A stretch of DNA of 64,000 nt from Flaccisagitta enflata (GCA_965153355.1 OZ231127.1:13268001-13332000); one strand, 5' to 3'; positions 24,130 through 33,644 are shown, counted from the first letter of the stretch. Numbers and translations are program-made. The notes: generated from the sequence alone by a model not told the origin.

Positions 24130-24733
24130 TTACATCCTGTCGCTCCACTTCCTCTGCTCCGCGTGGCGGCGGGGGGGCGTCCGTGGTGGAGGTCGACGTC
24201 GACTCCCCCATGAGCGCCTCCACTCCCAAGACTGCCGTATCGAAGCTTTCGTTGGCAGCTTGTTGTCGTTTCGCCTTTCTTGCCGCCCGGAGCGCATCGT
24301 CGGCTTGACGACGCGCTTCCCCGGCGGCGCGCTTGTCGGCAAAGGCGTTGGCATCGAACGCGTTGAGGGCCCGAGCAGGAAGAGGGTCCGTAACGGTCCA
24401 CGCGCCGGAAGACGAGTCGTTGAAGAGATGGCTGACCCCGTCGATGACGTCATCAGCTCCTCCAGCGACGGACTGGTGCAACCCGCGAAGCCTGCGTTGT
24501 TCTCTGAGGGACGCTGCCCTGGCCTCCTGCTCCTGTCTCCTCCTCTTCTTCTCCGGGTCTTTCTTCTCTTCTTCCACTTTCTTCTTCTCCCCTTCCACTC
24601 TCGCCCGCTCCTCCTCCATCCTCCTCGTCTCCTCCTCATGACTCCTCACCAAATCGGCCTGGGCTTGCGCCATTCGCTGCCTCCTCGCTTCGCGGATCTC
24701 GTCCGGCGTGCCTTGGTTATTCTGCTGCGACAT
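24056..24733 (-). CDS. BEL/Pao 3' ORF, first part (coiled coil, acidic tail)
   Basis: 225 residues starting MSQQNNQGTPDEIREARRQ. A long Glu/Arg/Lys coiled coil covers about residues 10-80, followed by an Ala/Arg-rich region and a poly-Asp run of about 14 residues from a GAC trinucleotide array (24066-24110). The stop comes just after that array, where the other frame takes over. Just upstream on the minus strand, TAACTGTTGCAG precedes the ATG by 10 bases and resembles a 3' splice site, which would allow a spliced subgenomic mRNA (inference). Confidence 0.55.
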   Translation of the reverse strand: MSQQNNQGTPDEIREARRQRMAQAQADLVRSHEEETRRMEEERARVEGEKKKVEEEKKDPEKKRRRQEQEARAASLREQRRLRGLHQSVAGGADDVIDGVSHLFNDSSSGAWTVTDPLPARALNAFDANAFADKRAAGEARRQADDALRAARKAKRQQAANESFDTAVLGVEALMGESTSTSTTDAPPPPRGAEEVERQDVNDPDNLDFDDDDDDDDDDDDDDSG

Positions 24734-25269
24734 GATGGATCTTTCTGCAACAGTTATGCGACGATACCGACAAGGGGAAGCTTTTAGCGTAAGATAGTGT
24801 AAACGCCTGTTTTTGGAGAAAATTCAGATTTCGATATGTAACATAACGGAAAGAGGAAGACATATCCATTAACATTGAGGAAGATTAAATGGTATACGCA
24901 GACAAAGAAATAAAACTCTTCGATCAGCGCCTCAAATGACCTCCATACTCAACAGTCAATGATATGGATAAAACGGAAAAGAAAATGACGAACAAATGCC
25001 TTTATATGGTCAATACAAGATTGAAATGGCATGGCAAAATTTAGATTGTCAGTCAATCATGCGGACACTCTCAACTGACTGGGGCACCATGTACCTCTCT
25101 CTCTCCTGTCATTACACACAAAGACATATCAGACAGACCGACTGAGAAAAAGTAAACAAGACCAAAAAATAATCATGAGAAAAAAAAAAATCCTCATTTT
25201 CTGCATAGTCTTTACAAATAGAAACACTTGTGCTTCTCTCTGGTCTACTTTCTCTCTCTCTCTTCACAC
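24734..25269. other. Spacer between integrase and the 3' ORF
   Basis: AT-rich non-coding stretch inside the BEL/Pao element with TCTCTC tracts (about 25095-25110 and 25251-25263). No ORF of note. Confidence 0.6.
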
Positions 25270-26487
25270 TTATCCGTTTTTAATCTGAATCCAACTCCAA
25301 TCGGACGATCTTCGACCGATCTTTGAGGACAATCTTGCCGTCGGGGCGTCGGATCTGTGCTTTCCGGACATGACCACCAGATCCTTCCACTTCGACGACG
25401 CGTCCCAAAGACCACTGATGCCGATGAAGCGTCTCGTCAACGATGATGACCAATGCATCTTTTTGATGTTAACTTCCGACTTTGTCCATTTGCTCCTTGC
25501 GTGCAGCAACTGAAGGTATTCAGCGCGCCATACCTTCCAGAAGGCGTCAACGCGGGCCTGTGCGTTTCTCCATCGGCATCTCGTTCCCACGGCGTCGTTT
25601 CCGGTCTCTGGAGGAAGAATCGCTGCCGACGAGTGTGAGAACGTCGACGGATGCAAGATGTTGACCGGCCTCAGCGCTGATGTATCGCTAGGATCGTCGC
25701 TCAAAGGCGTGAGAGGTCGACGGTTGAGAATTCCTTCCACCTCAATCACCGCCGTTTGGAAGACGTCATAATGGAGCACGTGACCGGAAGTAATGGACGC
25801 CAAATGTTTTTTGAAAAGGGATACGACCCTTTCCCATACGCCGCCGTAATGAGGAGTCCCCGGAGGAATGAAGTCCCATTGGAGTCCATGCTGCTGCAGA
25901 GCCACCGTCGACGACGCGTTCCACGACTGCATCTCCTCCTTCATGACGCGATTCGCCCCAACTAGGTTGGTACCACAGTCTGATATGAAGCGACGCACCG
26001 TTTGCCGTCTCGCCGCGAATCTAATGATGGCGTTGATCATTGCCTCTGTGTCCATTTTAAACAACACCTCCACATGCACCGCCCTTGAAACCATGCATGT
26101 AAACACCACTGCCCAGACTTTGTGATCCGCTCTTCCATTTAGTTTCACCAGGAAGTGACCCATGCAGTCGAGTCCCACCTCCTCGAAGGGGGCCGTTGGA
26201 ATAAGCCGACGTTGAGGAAGAGGCGCCATCTGCTGCTTCATAGGATCTTTAAAGTTCCTTTGGCACGTAACACAATGGTGGATGACTGTCTTCACCGCCT
26301 GGAGACCACGAAGAATCCACACAAAGCGTCGCAGTTGGCACAAGACGTGTTTTGGGCCTGCATGAAGATCCTGATGATGGACATGGCGAATCAGAGAAGC
26401 GACGTTTGGATCCTTCGACGGGAGAATCATCGGGTATTTTTCATCATGGCCGATATCCGCATTCACGAGTCTGCTCCCGACACGCAT
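25270..26487 (-). CDS. pol: BEL/Pao integrase region of Pol
   Basis: 405-residue frame. A zinc-binding HHCC-type region (HVHHQDLHAGPKH ... HHCVTCQR) is followed by the DDE core: GLDCMGHF (first Asp), FISDCGTNLVGA (second Asp) and TPHYGGVWERVV (Glu). It ends with the C-terminal segment RRFIGISGLWDASSKWKDLV. The integrase joins element cDNA to host DNA (family knowledge). The start of this frame, MRVGSRLVNADIG, matches the usual Pol linker before integrase, so it should continue from the RNase H frame, which ends in another frame about 25 bases inside it. Confidence 0.92.
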   Translation of the reverse strand: MRVGSRLVNADIGHDEKYPMILPSKDPNVASLIRHVHHQDLHAGPKHVLCQLRRFVWILRGLQAVKTVIHHCVTCQRNFKDPMKQQMAPLPQRRLIPTAPFEEVGLDCMGHFLVKLNGRADHKVWAVVFTCMVSRAVHVEVLFKMDTEAMINAIIRFAARRQTVRRFISDCGTNLVGANRVMKEEMQSWNASSTVALQQHGLQWDFIPPGTPHYGGVWERVVSLFKKHLASITSGHVLHYDVFQTAVIEVEGILNRRPLTPLSDDPSDTSALRPVNILHPSTFSHSSAAILPPETGNDAVGTRCRWRNAQARVDAFWKVWRAEYLQLLHARSKWTKSEVNIKKMHWSSSLTRRFIGISGLWDASSKWKDLVVMSGKHRSDAPTARLSSKIGRRSSDWSWIQIKNG

Positions 26488-27560
26488 CGTTCCTTTCTCG
26501 TGACAACCGGATTGTGATGGCGTAGGTTTTGCAGATCACTTTGGGCCGCGTCGTTGATCAGCGGCGTCGTTTTTCCCACCGCCTTCAACTTGGTTATTTC
26601 TCCATGGAAATGTTTGAACTGGATCGCGTTGATCAAGCGGCGTTGTGCGTCGTACAATTCAGCCATAGATACAGAGTATGGATTTGGCAGCGTCGTTGCC
26701 GCTGCTCTAGTTTTTGCCTTCACCTTCTGTCTCCATCGCTGCGTGCACTTCACAACCACGGCGATCAAACGCAATTTCGCCACCCACTCCTGGCGACGGG
26801 CGGCGACTGCATAAGCGAACATCTCCTTTTCCTTCTCTCCTTCCTTCTCCTCCACCGTTTCCGTCGCGACGGCGTTGATTGACGCTTCCGGCGCCGTCGC
26901 GATGTTCAGCACCGGCCACTCAGATTTGGGAAGGTAGAGAAACTTCGGACCGAAATGGAAGATGTCCCATTTTTCCTTGTCGCCGGCGTCAATACCCCGC
27001 GAACAATAGTCCGCGGGGTTATTCTCCGAATCAACCCACCTCCATTGGGAATCACTTGAGCCGCTGTGGATTTTTGAAAGTCGGTTTGCGAAGAAGCTTG
27101 GACGTTTAGACTTATGGTCGAAAATCATCTTCAGCACCGCCTCTGAATCTGACCAGAGCGTCACCATGTCCTCAGTCACCTTTGGAATGGTCCTCTTGAT
27201 GAAAAGTTTGAGTTTCACCGCTTTCTCTGCCGCTGTCATTTCTAACCTCGGCACTGAATTATGGTGCGACGCTTTTGACGCATCAAGAGGGACGACGTGA
27301 GCCTTGGCGCACAAAATGGTAACGCGGATTGTTCCATCCTCATCTTCCACCAACCAATAGCCCACTACCCCAAAACCAGGGATGGCGGCGTCGCAGAAGA
27401 TGTGAACTTCACGTCGAACGGCCTTCACAATGCCCCATTCAATATGGCGCGGAATTTCAATCTGGATCAGCAATGGAGTCGCAGAGTACCATTTGGCGAA
27501 GCGTTTGATTAACGCCTCCTCCATCGTCGAATCCCATCCCTTCTCGGAAGCTCTCGTCAA
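26463..27560 (-). CDS. pol: BEL/Pao RNase H region of Pol
   Basis: 365-residue frame with the connection and RNase H signatures: HIFCDAAIPGFGVVGYW (first Asp), PRLEMTAAE (Glu), TLWSDSEAVLKMI (second Asp) and SENNPADYCSRG (final Asp). It overlaps the upstream reverse-transcriptase frame by four bases and the integrase frame by about 25. In intact BEL/Pao elements these lie in one frame, so both junctions look like single-base lesions, or less likely programmed shifts. I do not reconstruct the joined protein. Confidence 0.9.
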   Translation of the reverse strand: MTRASEKGWDSTMEEALIKRFAKWYSATPLLIQIEIPRHIEWGIVKAVRREVHIFCDAAIPGFGVVGYWLVEDEDGTIRVTILCAKAHVVPLDASKASHHNSVPRLEMTAAEKAVKLKLFIKRTIPKVTEDMVTLWSDSEAVLKMIFDHKSKRPSFFANRLSKIHSGSSDSQWRWVDSENNPADYCSRGIDAGDKEKWDIFHFGPKFLYLPKSEWPVLNIATAPEASINAVATETVEEKEGEKEKEMFAYAVAARRQEWVAKLRLIAVVVKCTQRWRQKVKAKTRAAATTLPNPYSVSMAELYDAQRRLINAIQFKHFHGEITKLKAVGKTTPLINDAAQSDLQNLRHHNPVVTRKERCVSGADS

Positions 27561-29272
27561 CTGAAGACACCTCCTCCCTTCAAGGGCGCGGGGGCAGTGA
27601 AGCCTAAGGGATCATAGTTGTCGGCTTGCATGGAGACCAATTCGCGAGGAGTCGTTGCCACCCTCTTGCATGCTTCTGGATCGCATCTGAAGATGAAGCA
27701 GTCCGTCGACGGCAACCATTGGACTCCCAAGACCTTCGTCGGCTCCTCGAGTTTGGCGCTCAAGTCGACTGCGACATTCGGATCGTCGTCCATCACCTCC
27801 ACCGCGTTCGATTTCCATTTAGTTAACGTAAATCCGCCGCTTTTCATGGCGGCGATGAGATCCTGCTTCAGCTGCAGTGCTTCGTCGACTGAATCCGCAC
27901 CACCAGAGCCATCATCGACGTAGAAGGCATGCCTCAACATTTCGTAGACGTTTTCCGGGAAGTCGGGCTTGATCTTCTCTGCGTGATGGCGTAAAACATA
28001 GCTGGTGACGAGACTCGATGACACAGATCCAAAAATGTGCGCCAAGAAGAGCATCACGACTGCCTCTCTCATGCTTTTGTCAGTGAACCACATATATCTG
28101 AACGTGTCCGCGTCCTCAGGATGGACGCGGACATTATGAAAGAACGCCTTTATATCAGTCATCAGACCGATTTTATAAAGGCGAAATTTCATAAGAACTT
28201 CAGTCAAGACGTTCATGATATTCGGACCTCCAATCAGTAGTTCATTGAGGCAGATGCCACCAGTCTCCGCGCGTCCATCGTGACAAATCCGCGTTTTATT
28301 TCTTTCCTCCACTACATGGATAGGCAAGTACCAGCGTGGCGATGAGATGCTTGCGTCGTCATTCGTCGGATCAATCTCAATCGCCACGCCCGTATCCACA
28401 AATTTGTCCATTTCTTTGAAGACGCGATCGCGGAGGTCATGATTATTTGAGAGTTTGTATCGGAGACTTTTTGTCCTCTTAATCGTCATCGCGCGTGCGT
28501 TAACGGATTTGATAATCTCGATGATCTTCTCCTTGTCATAGCGCCATGGAAGTCCCACGACGTATTTTTGGAGTTTCTCGTCGAAGTATATCGTCTCCAT
28601 CACTCGTTTCACCGCGCGACGATTCTCTTCAGACTGGCCCATTTCTTCCTCCGACACAATGGCGAAGTCGTGATAGAACATGCGGTCGAGAGATTTGCTC
28701 AATGCGACGTTATCCACGTGGATTGCGTTAATGACAGCGGTATCATCTGATCTTCGTCCACTCTTCCCTGCTACAGTCCATCCAAAACCGCATCTGAAGG
28801 CTGTCAAAGATCCTGATGGACCTCTTCTTGCCTCCACAGGCATCGTCGCGTCGTAATGGGCGGCGCCGATGATCAATTGGACAGGACCATTTGCTTTTGG
28901 AAATGGAATATCGCGAAGATGAGATTGATTTGTGAAGTCGCGTTGGCATGGAGCAATATCCGCTTCACCCGTCAATAATTCTCCCGTTAGTGCGTTGCTG
29001 ATGTGGACGTTGTATTCCTCGTCAATCGATGAAAGGATGAAGGACGCCAAAACTTTCTCCTCCACCACCTCACAATTGACCGTATGCACGCGCATCAGCA
29101 TCTTTTCAGTTGGTAAGTCTAATTTTTTAACGATTTGAAGCGATAAAACGTCACGATCCGCACCGCTGTCGATCATCCCCAACACTACGGTGGAACGGCC
29201 CGTCGATGCGTTGGTGATCTTTACAGGAACAATCGGTCGCGTGACATCATCCTCCGCGACCACCGTCCTCAT
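27557..29272 (-). CDS. pol: BEL/Pao protease and reverse transcriptase region of Pol
   Basis: 571-residue frame. The aspartic protease motif MIDSGADRDVLS lies near residue 35. The reverse transcriptase shows LIGGPNIMNVLTEVLMKFR, DIKAFFHNVRVHPEDAD and the catalytic FYVDDGSGGAD, with FTLTKWKSN after it. This order is specific to BEL/Pao-type Pol. The frame ends abruptly after KGGGVFS, where the RNase H frame begins one frame over. Confidence 0.93.
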   Translation of the reverse strand: MRTVVAEDDVTRPIVPVKITNASTGRSTVVLGMIDSGADRDVLSLQIVKKLDLPTEKMLMRVHTVNCEVVEEKVLASFILSSIDEEYNVHISNALTGELLTGEADIAPCQRDFTNQSHLRDIPFPKANGPVQLIIGAAHYDATMPVEARRGPSGSLTAFRCGFGWTVAGKSGRRSDDTAVINAIHVDNVALSKSLDRMFYHDFAIVSEEEMGQSEENRRAVKRVMETIYFDEKLQKYVVGLPWRYDKEKIIEIIKSVNARAMTIKRTKSLRYKLSNNHDLRDRVFKEMDKFVDTGVAIEIDPTNDDASISSPRWYLPIHVVEERNKTRICHDGRAETGGICLNELLIGGPNIMNVLTEVLMKFRLYKIGLMTDIKAFFHNVRVHPEDADTFRYMWFTDKSMREAVVMLFLAHIFGSVSSSLVTSYVLRHHAEKIKPDFPENVYEMLRHAFYVDDGSGGADSVDEALQLKQDLIAAMKSGGFTLTKWKSNAVEVMDDDPNVAVDLSAKLEEPTKVLGVQWLPSTDCFIFRCDPEACKRVATTPRELVSMQADNYDPLGFTAPAPLKGGGVFS

Positions 29273-29290
29273 CGCGGAGGTGGCAGCGAG

Positions 29291-30781
29291 TCATGCCTCC
29301 ATCACCCTTCCTTCATCAGATGCAGAGTCATCCGTCGACGAGCTGCTTGGGGGTGCTGGAGGAACGGTTTTGGCGGCGGCAGCGGCTGCGGCTAATGCGG
29401 CGGCATTCGGCGTCTTGAACGTGATTCCTTCTCCATTCCCTTTTGGCTTCCATTGGCGGTCGTGCAGCAAAGTTGCGTGTCTCTTGTTGCAAGATGAGCA
29501 TGTTGGCTTGTCTTTGCAGTCGCGCGCCGAATGGTTTGGGCAGAAACAATGAAAACATAGACGTTTCTCCGCCAACTTCTTCACTCGATCCTCTGCTGAT
29601 GGGATGGCTTCCAAAACATTGCACGAATGAGAATTGTGACGACCTCCACAAATATTGCAGATGTCGTTGGGTTGCTGTTTCGGAGGTGAGTTGACGAGCT
29701 GTTCCTTAAACGTCGCCGGACCAACTGCAGTCGCTGCAACCTTCGTCGGTTTCGGCGCCATGCGTGTTGGTTCTTTGAGGTTGTTGTACGATACCCAATG
29801 TTTCACTTCCTCGATGAGTTCTTGGAAGCCGTAAGCCGTGCCATGGCGAGCTTGTTCACGCGCGCTCGCTTTCCAATAGTCCGTCGAGATGTGTGGCACC
29901 CTCGCGTTGATGATGCGGCGAATGTGGACGTCACGATCACACTCTCCAGGTACATTCAGCAATTCTGCGACGTTTTCCAGTTTGTACAACGTGCCAATCA
30001 ATGATTGATGGGCTCTCATATCGTTTTCTGGGACCTTTCCTTTCCTGCAGATGCTGTCGACGGCCGATTGGAATGGGTTGGCGCTCGTGTTGAACATCTC
30101 GTCCAGGCGTCTCCACAAGGTGCTGTAGACACGGCGCATATTGTGCGCCTTGATGATAAGTTGTTGACCGTCGATAATTTCCTTCGCTGGATTCGCGAAG
30201 ACGTTGGCCAATTCAGTCACTTTGTCGATTTCGTCTAGCTCGATGTTGGAGGCGGCATTTTCGAATTTAGACTTGGCGATGATGTAGTCGATCGGCTCGA
30301 GGTATCCATACGCTTCTCTTGGACGTGCTGCGCGCATTTCCCTCAATCCCACGTCCTTTGCTCTGACGCGGGCGTCGTAGGCGATCGGGTTGTCGATGAA
30401 AGAGGCGGCGTTCATCCTCTCGGCGAAGGACTGCGAATGTGCGAGGCCATTCCGCGCGGAGTCACTTCCGGTTTGACGTCTTTGATACATAGGAGGCGAC
30501 GGCGTTGGGGGTGGCGTCTTCCTCGACTTTCGTCTGTCGACGCGTTCGAACCCCTCGTCATCGAAGACGTCGTCGACCAGAGGGCGCTGACTCCCGCGTG
30601 CATTTCGGGATGCTTGTGGAGCTGGAAGATCACCCGCGATCTGGCGGACGATGACGGGTGAGCTTGGTGATGGCGGCGTCGATTTGCGCGGTGGAACACG
30701 TGTCTGCAAAACGACGCTGTCCTCCAGGTTGAGGTCGCTGATCAATTGTTGGACCCTTGCCATTGCGTCCGCGTGATCCAT
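29291..30781 (-). CDS. gag: BEL/Pao Gag with three zinc knuckles
   Basis: 496 residues. A central region from YLEPIDYIIAKSKFENAA to ARHGTAYGFQELIEEVKHW resembles the Gag capsid-like domain found in BEL/Pao polyproteins. Near residues 375-450 come a C-x2-C-x3-H-x4-C knuckle (CNICGGRHNSHSC), a C-x2-C-x4-H-x4-C knuckle (CFHCFCPNHSARDC) and a C-x2-C-x3-H-x4-H one (CSSCNKRHATLLH), the RNA-binding nucleocapsid part. It ends 18 bases before the protease frame. Confidence 0.88.
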   Translation of the reverse strand: MDHADAMARVQQLISDLNLEDSVVLQTRVPPRKSTPPSPSSPVIVRQIAGDLPAPQASRNARGSQRPLVDDVFDDEGFERVDRRKSRKTPPPTPSPPMYQRRQTGSDSARNGLAHSQSFAERMNAASFIDNPIAYDARVRAKDVGLREMRAARPREAYGYLEPIDYIIAKSKFENAASNIELDEIDKVTELANVFANPAKEIIDGQQLIIKAHNMRRVYSTLWRRLDEMFNTSANPFQSAVDSICRKGKVPENDMRAHQSLIGTLYKLENVAELLNVPGECDRDVHIRRIINARVPHISTDYWKASAREQARHGTAYGFQELIEEVKHWVSYNNLKEPTRMAPKPTKVAATAVGPATFKEQLVNSPPKQQPNDICNICGGRHNSHSCNVLEAIPSAEDRVKKLAEKRLCFHCFCPNHSARDCKDKPTCSSCNKRHATLLHDRQWKPKGNGEGITFKTPNAAALAAAAAAAKTVPPAPPSSSSTDDSASDEGRVMEA

Positions 30782-30842
30782 CGCGTTCTTTTCTTGCTCC
30801 GCTGCATCTTGTCTCGTGCGCAGTTGCTCGTGGAGAGGATGT

Positions 30843-32432
30843 TCACGTGCGGCTGGGTGGCGTCTTGGAAGGTGGTTGTCTCTGCTGGCTTTTCTTTTGT
30901 GCCTCTCTCCTCTTCCTCTCCTCCTCCTCTTTCCTTTTCTTCTCTTCCTCCTTTTTCTTTTCTTCGCGTCTTTTCTTCTCCTCCATCCTCTTTCTTTCTT
31001 CCGCGTCTCTTTTTGCCACCGCCTTCCTTCTCTCCTCCTCTGCTTTCCTCTCTGCTTCTCTCCTTTTCTTTTCTTCTCTCTCCTCTTTCTCTCTTTTCTC
31101 CTGGGCGATCTTGTTTTTCAAGTTCGTCCTCCTTTTCTCCTCCTGCTCCTTTCTCGTCTCCTCTGCCTTCCTTCTCACTTCTTCAGCGTGGATGCGTTGT
31201 CTCTCCTCCTCCTCCTCCTTCTCTTTCTTCCTCCTCTCCTCCTCCTCCCTTTTTTTCCTCTCGTCAATTCCGGCAGTGACCGCGTCTGTCCGGGCAGTAA
31301 CGGCTGCGTCTAATGCGATGTTTGCCGTCAACTGCCGGGCATTTTCTTCGCGTTGTTGAGATACAGATCGCGAGCTGAGACGGAATCGCGTGTTTGCGCG
31401 TGCTTCTCTCGCCACCGAGCGTCGAACTTGGTTGACGTCGTTGACAAGACGTTGGACGACGTTCACCATCGCGTCGCCTTGAGCGTTTTTGTCGCCGTCG
31501 ACGATCGACTGCTGTAGCATGTTGAGAAGATCTTGTGTGGGAGGGGCGCCGCCAACGGCGCCTGGAGGGAGGTCGGCGTCGTTGTTCGGCCATGACGTTT
31601 CCATCGCGTCGTCGGCGTCATCGTCTCCATCGTCTCTAGCCGACAAGAAGCGCGACCTCGCCGGCGTCGCCGGCGTCGGAGGTTCAAAGTTTATACGTAT
31701 CTCCTCGGCGTCTTGTATCGCGCCTGGCGTATGGGGCGGCGCGTTGTGGCGTTGTTCCGCTGCATTGAGATTCGCCGCTTCCGTACCGACGGGCAAGTCG
31801 TCCTCTCCCGCGTCTCCATCGTCGCCGGTTGTGTTCGGCGTCGATTTGCGTCGTCGTGAAAGGGACTGGACGAAATGCGTCGACGACCCCATCGTCATCT
31901 CGAGAGCGCGTTTTGCTCCAGTCTCTGGTGACTCGTCGTGGATGTCGTGGTAGGTCGGCAGGAATAGATGCGACGCAAAAGTGTTTTTGTCGTGGAAGCA
32001 TGATTGGTCCCACAGTTTCCGTACTTCCGTCAATGAGCTTTCGGCAGTCGATAACAGTGACGCCGCTTTGTCGGGATTGTTGGTCGACTCTGCATGTGAG
32101 TAAGTCTTTGTCTGGTTGACAAGTCGCCACGCCGCTAACCACACCTCCTTTCGAAGGCAGTCCATATCTTGGTAAAAGTCCAATATATCGTCGTCGTCGA
32201 GGGTATCGGCTTGTTTCAACGCCGACATGTATGCGTTGCGCGTGTTGCGTAGCGCCTTTCGTAACCCGCGAAGCGTCGTAGCCACGGGGTCCATTGCGCC
32301 CGCGTAGACAGATGAGTCGGAAACGACAGACACACAGTCGGCTGGACGAAAGGCTTTTCTGCGTTGATTGGGCAGCGAAGGTGGCGGCATTGACATCGCG
32401 TCGGCGTTGGCGTTGTTGTTGGCGGTCGACAT
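30843..32432 (-). CDS. BEL/Pao 5' ORF, N-terminal Gag-like coiled coil
   Basis: 529 residues starting MSTANNNANADAMSMPP, 45 bases inside the 5' LTR. Residues about 50-150 (TTLRGLRKALRNTRNAYMSAL, DILDFYQDMDCLRKE) resemble the helical start of BEL/Pao Gag. The last 170 residues are an almost pure Lys/Arg/Glu coiled coil. It is in a different frame from the zinc-knuckle Gag, 61 bases away, so it is either a separate ORF or the N-terminal half of a frameshifted Gag. Confidence 0.7.
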   Translation of the reverse strand: MSTANNNANADAMSMPPPSLPNQRRKAFRPADCVSVVSDSSVYAGAMDPVATTLRGLRKALRNTRNAYMSALKQADTLDDDDILDFYQDMDCLRKEVWLAAWRLVNQTKTYSHAESTNNPDKAASLLSTAESSLTEVRKLWDQSCFHDKNTFASHLFLPTYHDIHDESPETGAKRALEMTMGSSTHFVQSLSRRRKSTPNTTGDDGDAGEDDLPVGTEAANLNAAEQRHNAPPHTPGAIQDAEEIRINFEPPTPATPARSRFLSARDDGDDDADDAMETSWPNNDADLPPGAVGGAPPTQDLLNMLQQSIVDGDKNAQGDAMVNVVQRLVNDVNQVRRSVAREARANTRFRLSSRSVSQQREENARQLTANIALDAAVTARTDAVTAGIDERKKREEEERRKKEKEEEEERQRIHAEEVRRKAEETRKEQEEKRRTNLKNKIAQEKREKEEREEKKRREAERKAEEERRKAVAKRDAEERKRMEEKKRREEKKKEEEKKRKEEEERKRREAQKKSQQRQPPSKTPPSRT

Positions 32433-32448
32433 CGTTGACGTTGCGTGG

Positions 32449-32471
32449 ATCGTTGATGGTTTTTGATTCCA
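32449..32471 (-). promoter_or_regulatory. Candidate primer-binding site of BEL/Pao element
   Basis: On the minus strand TGGAATCAAAAACC begins five bases inside the 5' LTR. TGG would pair with a tRNA CCA end; the tRNA is not identified. Confidence 0.55.
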
Positions 32472-32476
32472 CGAAT

Positions 32477-33263
32477 TGAGATCGTTTAGCGTCTAGTTTC
32501 TTAGCAAGCTCCTGATGCGTTATCGCGAAAACTGACTCCACTGCGTAGCTGCGCTAAAGATTTGGATCGCACACCCGCTTAGAACGAATTGTTGAGATGA
32601 GCGGTCAAGTTGTCCGCGAAATCAGTCTATTCGTGGAATCCTGACGGACAGAGAAAAAGGAAAAAGGTTAAGACAAGCTCTGTACATCAATGAAGGATAC
32701 TTCTATATGGCGCCAAAATGATAAAAGGTCAAGGACTTACACGGATGTTGTCGAACGGTTTCCAATCTAGGCGCAGGGCAGGGAAGTCGGGGAAAAAGCA
32801 TCAAAAATCGAGTCTTTAACTGAGATCGTGTAATCGAATGTCAGAAAGAAAGTCAGGGAAGCTACTTTTACTTAACCTGGAAATAGCAAAAATGAGTCAA
32901 AACATCACGAGATTTGAAATTATTTGGCAGCAATGAAACAATAATAAACAGACTCGTCACGTCGTGGGAATTCGATAGAGGGGTCGAAGTCTTTCCTCCT
33001 CTAAGCGGTTGAGAAGATATAGTTCATCAATTCTCAACCGGAAGTCAGCGCTTCCGGCGCGCGCGCGCGTTCCTCCCCTTCCTCCGTCGATCGAAGATCT
33101 CTCTCCTTCTTCCTCGATTTCCTCCACTCTGCAGTCGAGCGGACGCCATCTTGGATTTTCGATGGCGAGAGAGCCCCTCCTATTCTCCGGATCCGCGGAG
33201 TCGAATGCGTCCGATCGAGCGCTTCTTGACCTGGAGATGGTGGGGAATGTGGAGATTCTCACA
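32477..33263 (-). repeat. 5' LTR of BEL/Pao element
   Basis: 787 bp, nearly identical to the 20758-21545 copy. It is followed by ATAGA, the second half of the target-site duplication. Confidence 0.95.
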
Positions 33264-33293
33264 ATAGACGAACATGCCACCGGGCATTTGTAA
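33264..33293 (+). pseudogene. Displaced C-terminal codons of the BTB-ZF gene
   Basis: Directly after the target-site duplication the sequence reads, in the frame of the interrupted exon, IDEHATGHL and a TAA stop at 33291-33293. Before the insertion these codons followed VEQP at 20751. They are now separated by 12.5 kb and can no longer be translated from the disrupted exon. Confidence 0.85.
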
Positions 33294-33644
33294 CAAGGAG
33301 CTTCGCGTCTTGTCGTCCATTTTACTTTTCATCTGGCTGCTGCCTGTAATGGAAGGCGTCATTCCAAACTATCAAATCACTCAAATTCTCATTCCGCTTG
33401 TTAAATTCATTATTTATTGAAAATGGCTTGGATACCCCCGAGCTTTTTGTTCCCCTACACCAATGTGACGACAACGTGTCTTTATGAATTGAAATTATCA
33501 TCGTCCACTTTTGAATTTATGATTGCAGCTAAGTTGTTACTTCCATCTTTACTGTTTTATTTATAGCATGTTCCATTTGACGGGCGAGATTTCGGTCGCA
33601 GTCCAAGTCAGTCGGTGGAAGAGGAGAAGGAGGAATAGGGAAAA
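33294..33644. other. Displaced BTB-ZF 3' UTR and NPAT-like promoter/5' UTR
   Basis: Only 351 bp separate the original BTB-ZF stop from the next start codon, so it must hold the BTB-ZF 3' UTR and the promoter of the next gene. A purine-rich leader (GTGGAAGAGGAGAAGGAGG) precedes the ATG at 33645. No other gene. Confidence 0.6.

Larger units (their letters stand above)
20758..33263 (-). mobile_element. BEL/Pao LTR retrotransposon with extra 3' ORF
   Basis: LTRs at 20758-21545 and 32477-33263 both start TGAGATCG and end TCTCACA. A perfect 5-bp duplication ATAGA flanks them (20753-20757 and 33264-33268). On the minus strand the order is: coiled-coil ORF, Gag with zinc knuckles, protease-reverse transcriptase, RNase H, integrase, then an additional ORF pair. 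The integrase-containing Pol with a YVDD reverse transcriptase places it in BEL/Pao. Pol is split between three frames, so this copy appears defective unless the shifts are sequencing errors. By eye the LTRs differ only by one substitution and one A, implying a young insertion. Confidence 0.95.

Noticed and set aside
30746-31359. Plus-strand Ser/Leu/Phe-rich ORFs of 165-200 residues
   Set aside because: Antisense of the Lys/Glu coiled-coil coding region of the BEL/Pao 5' ORF.
31684-32541. 285-residue minus ORF starting in the LTR ([21 protein letters not shown])
   Set aside because: It overlaps the 529-residue ORF in another frame for 750 bases, and its Arg/Ser-rich composition is typical of a shadow frame.
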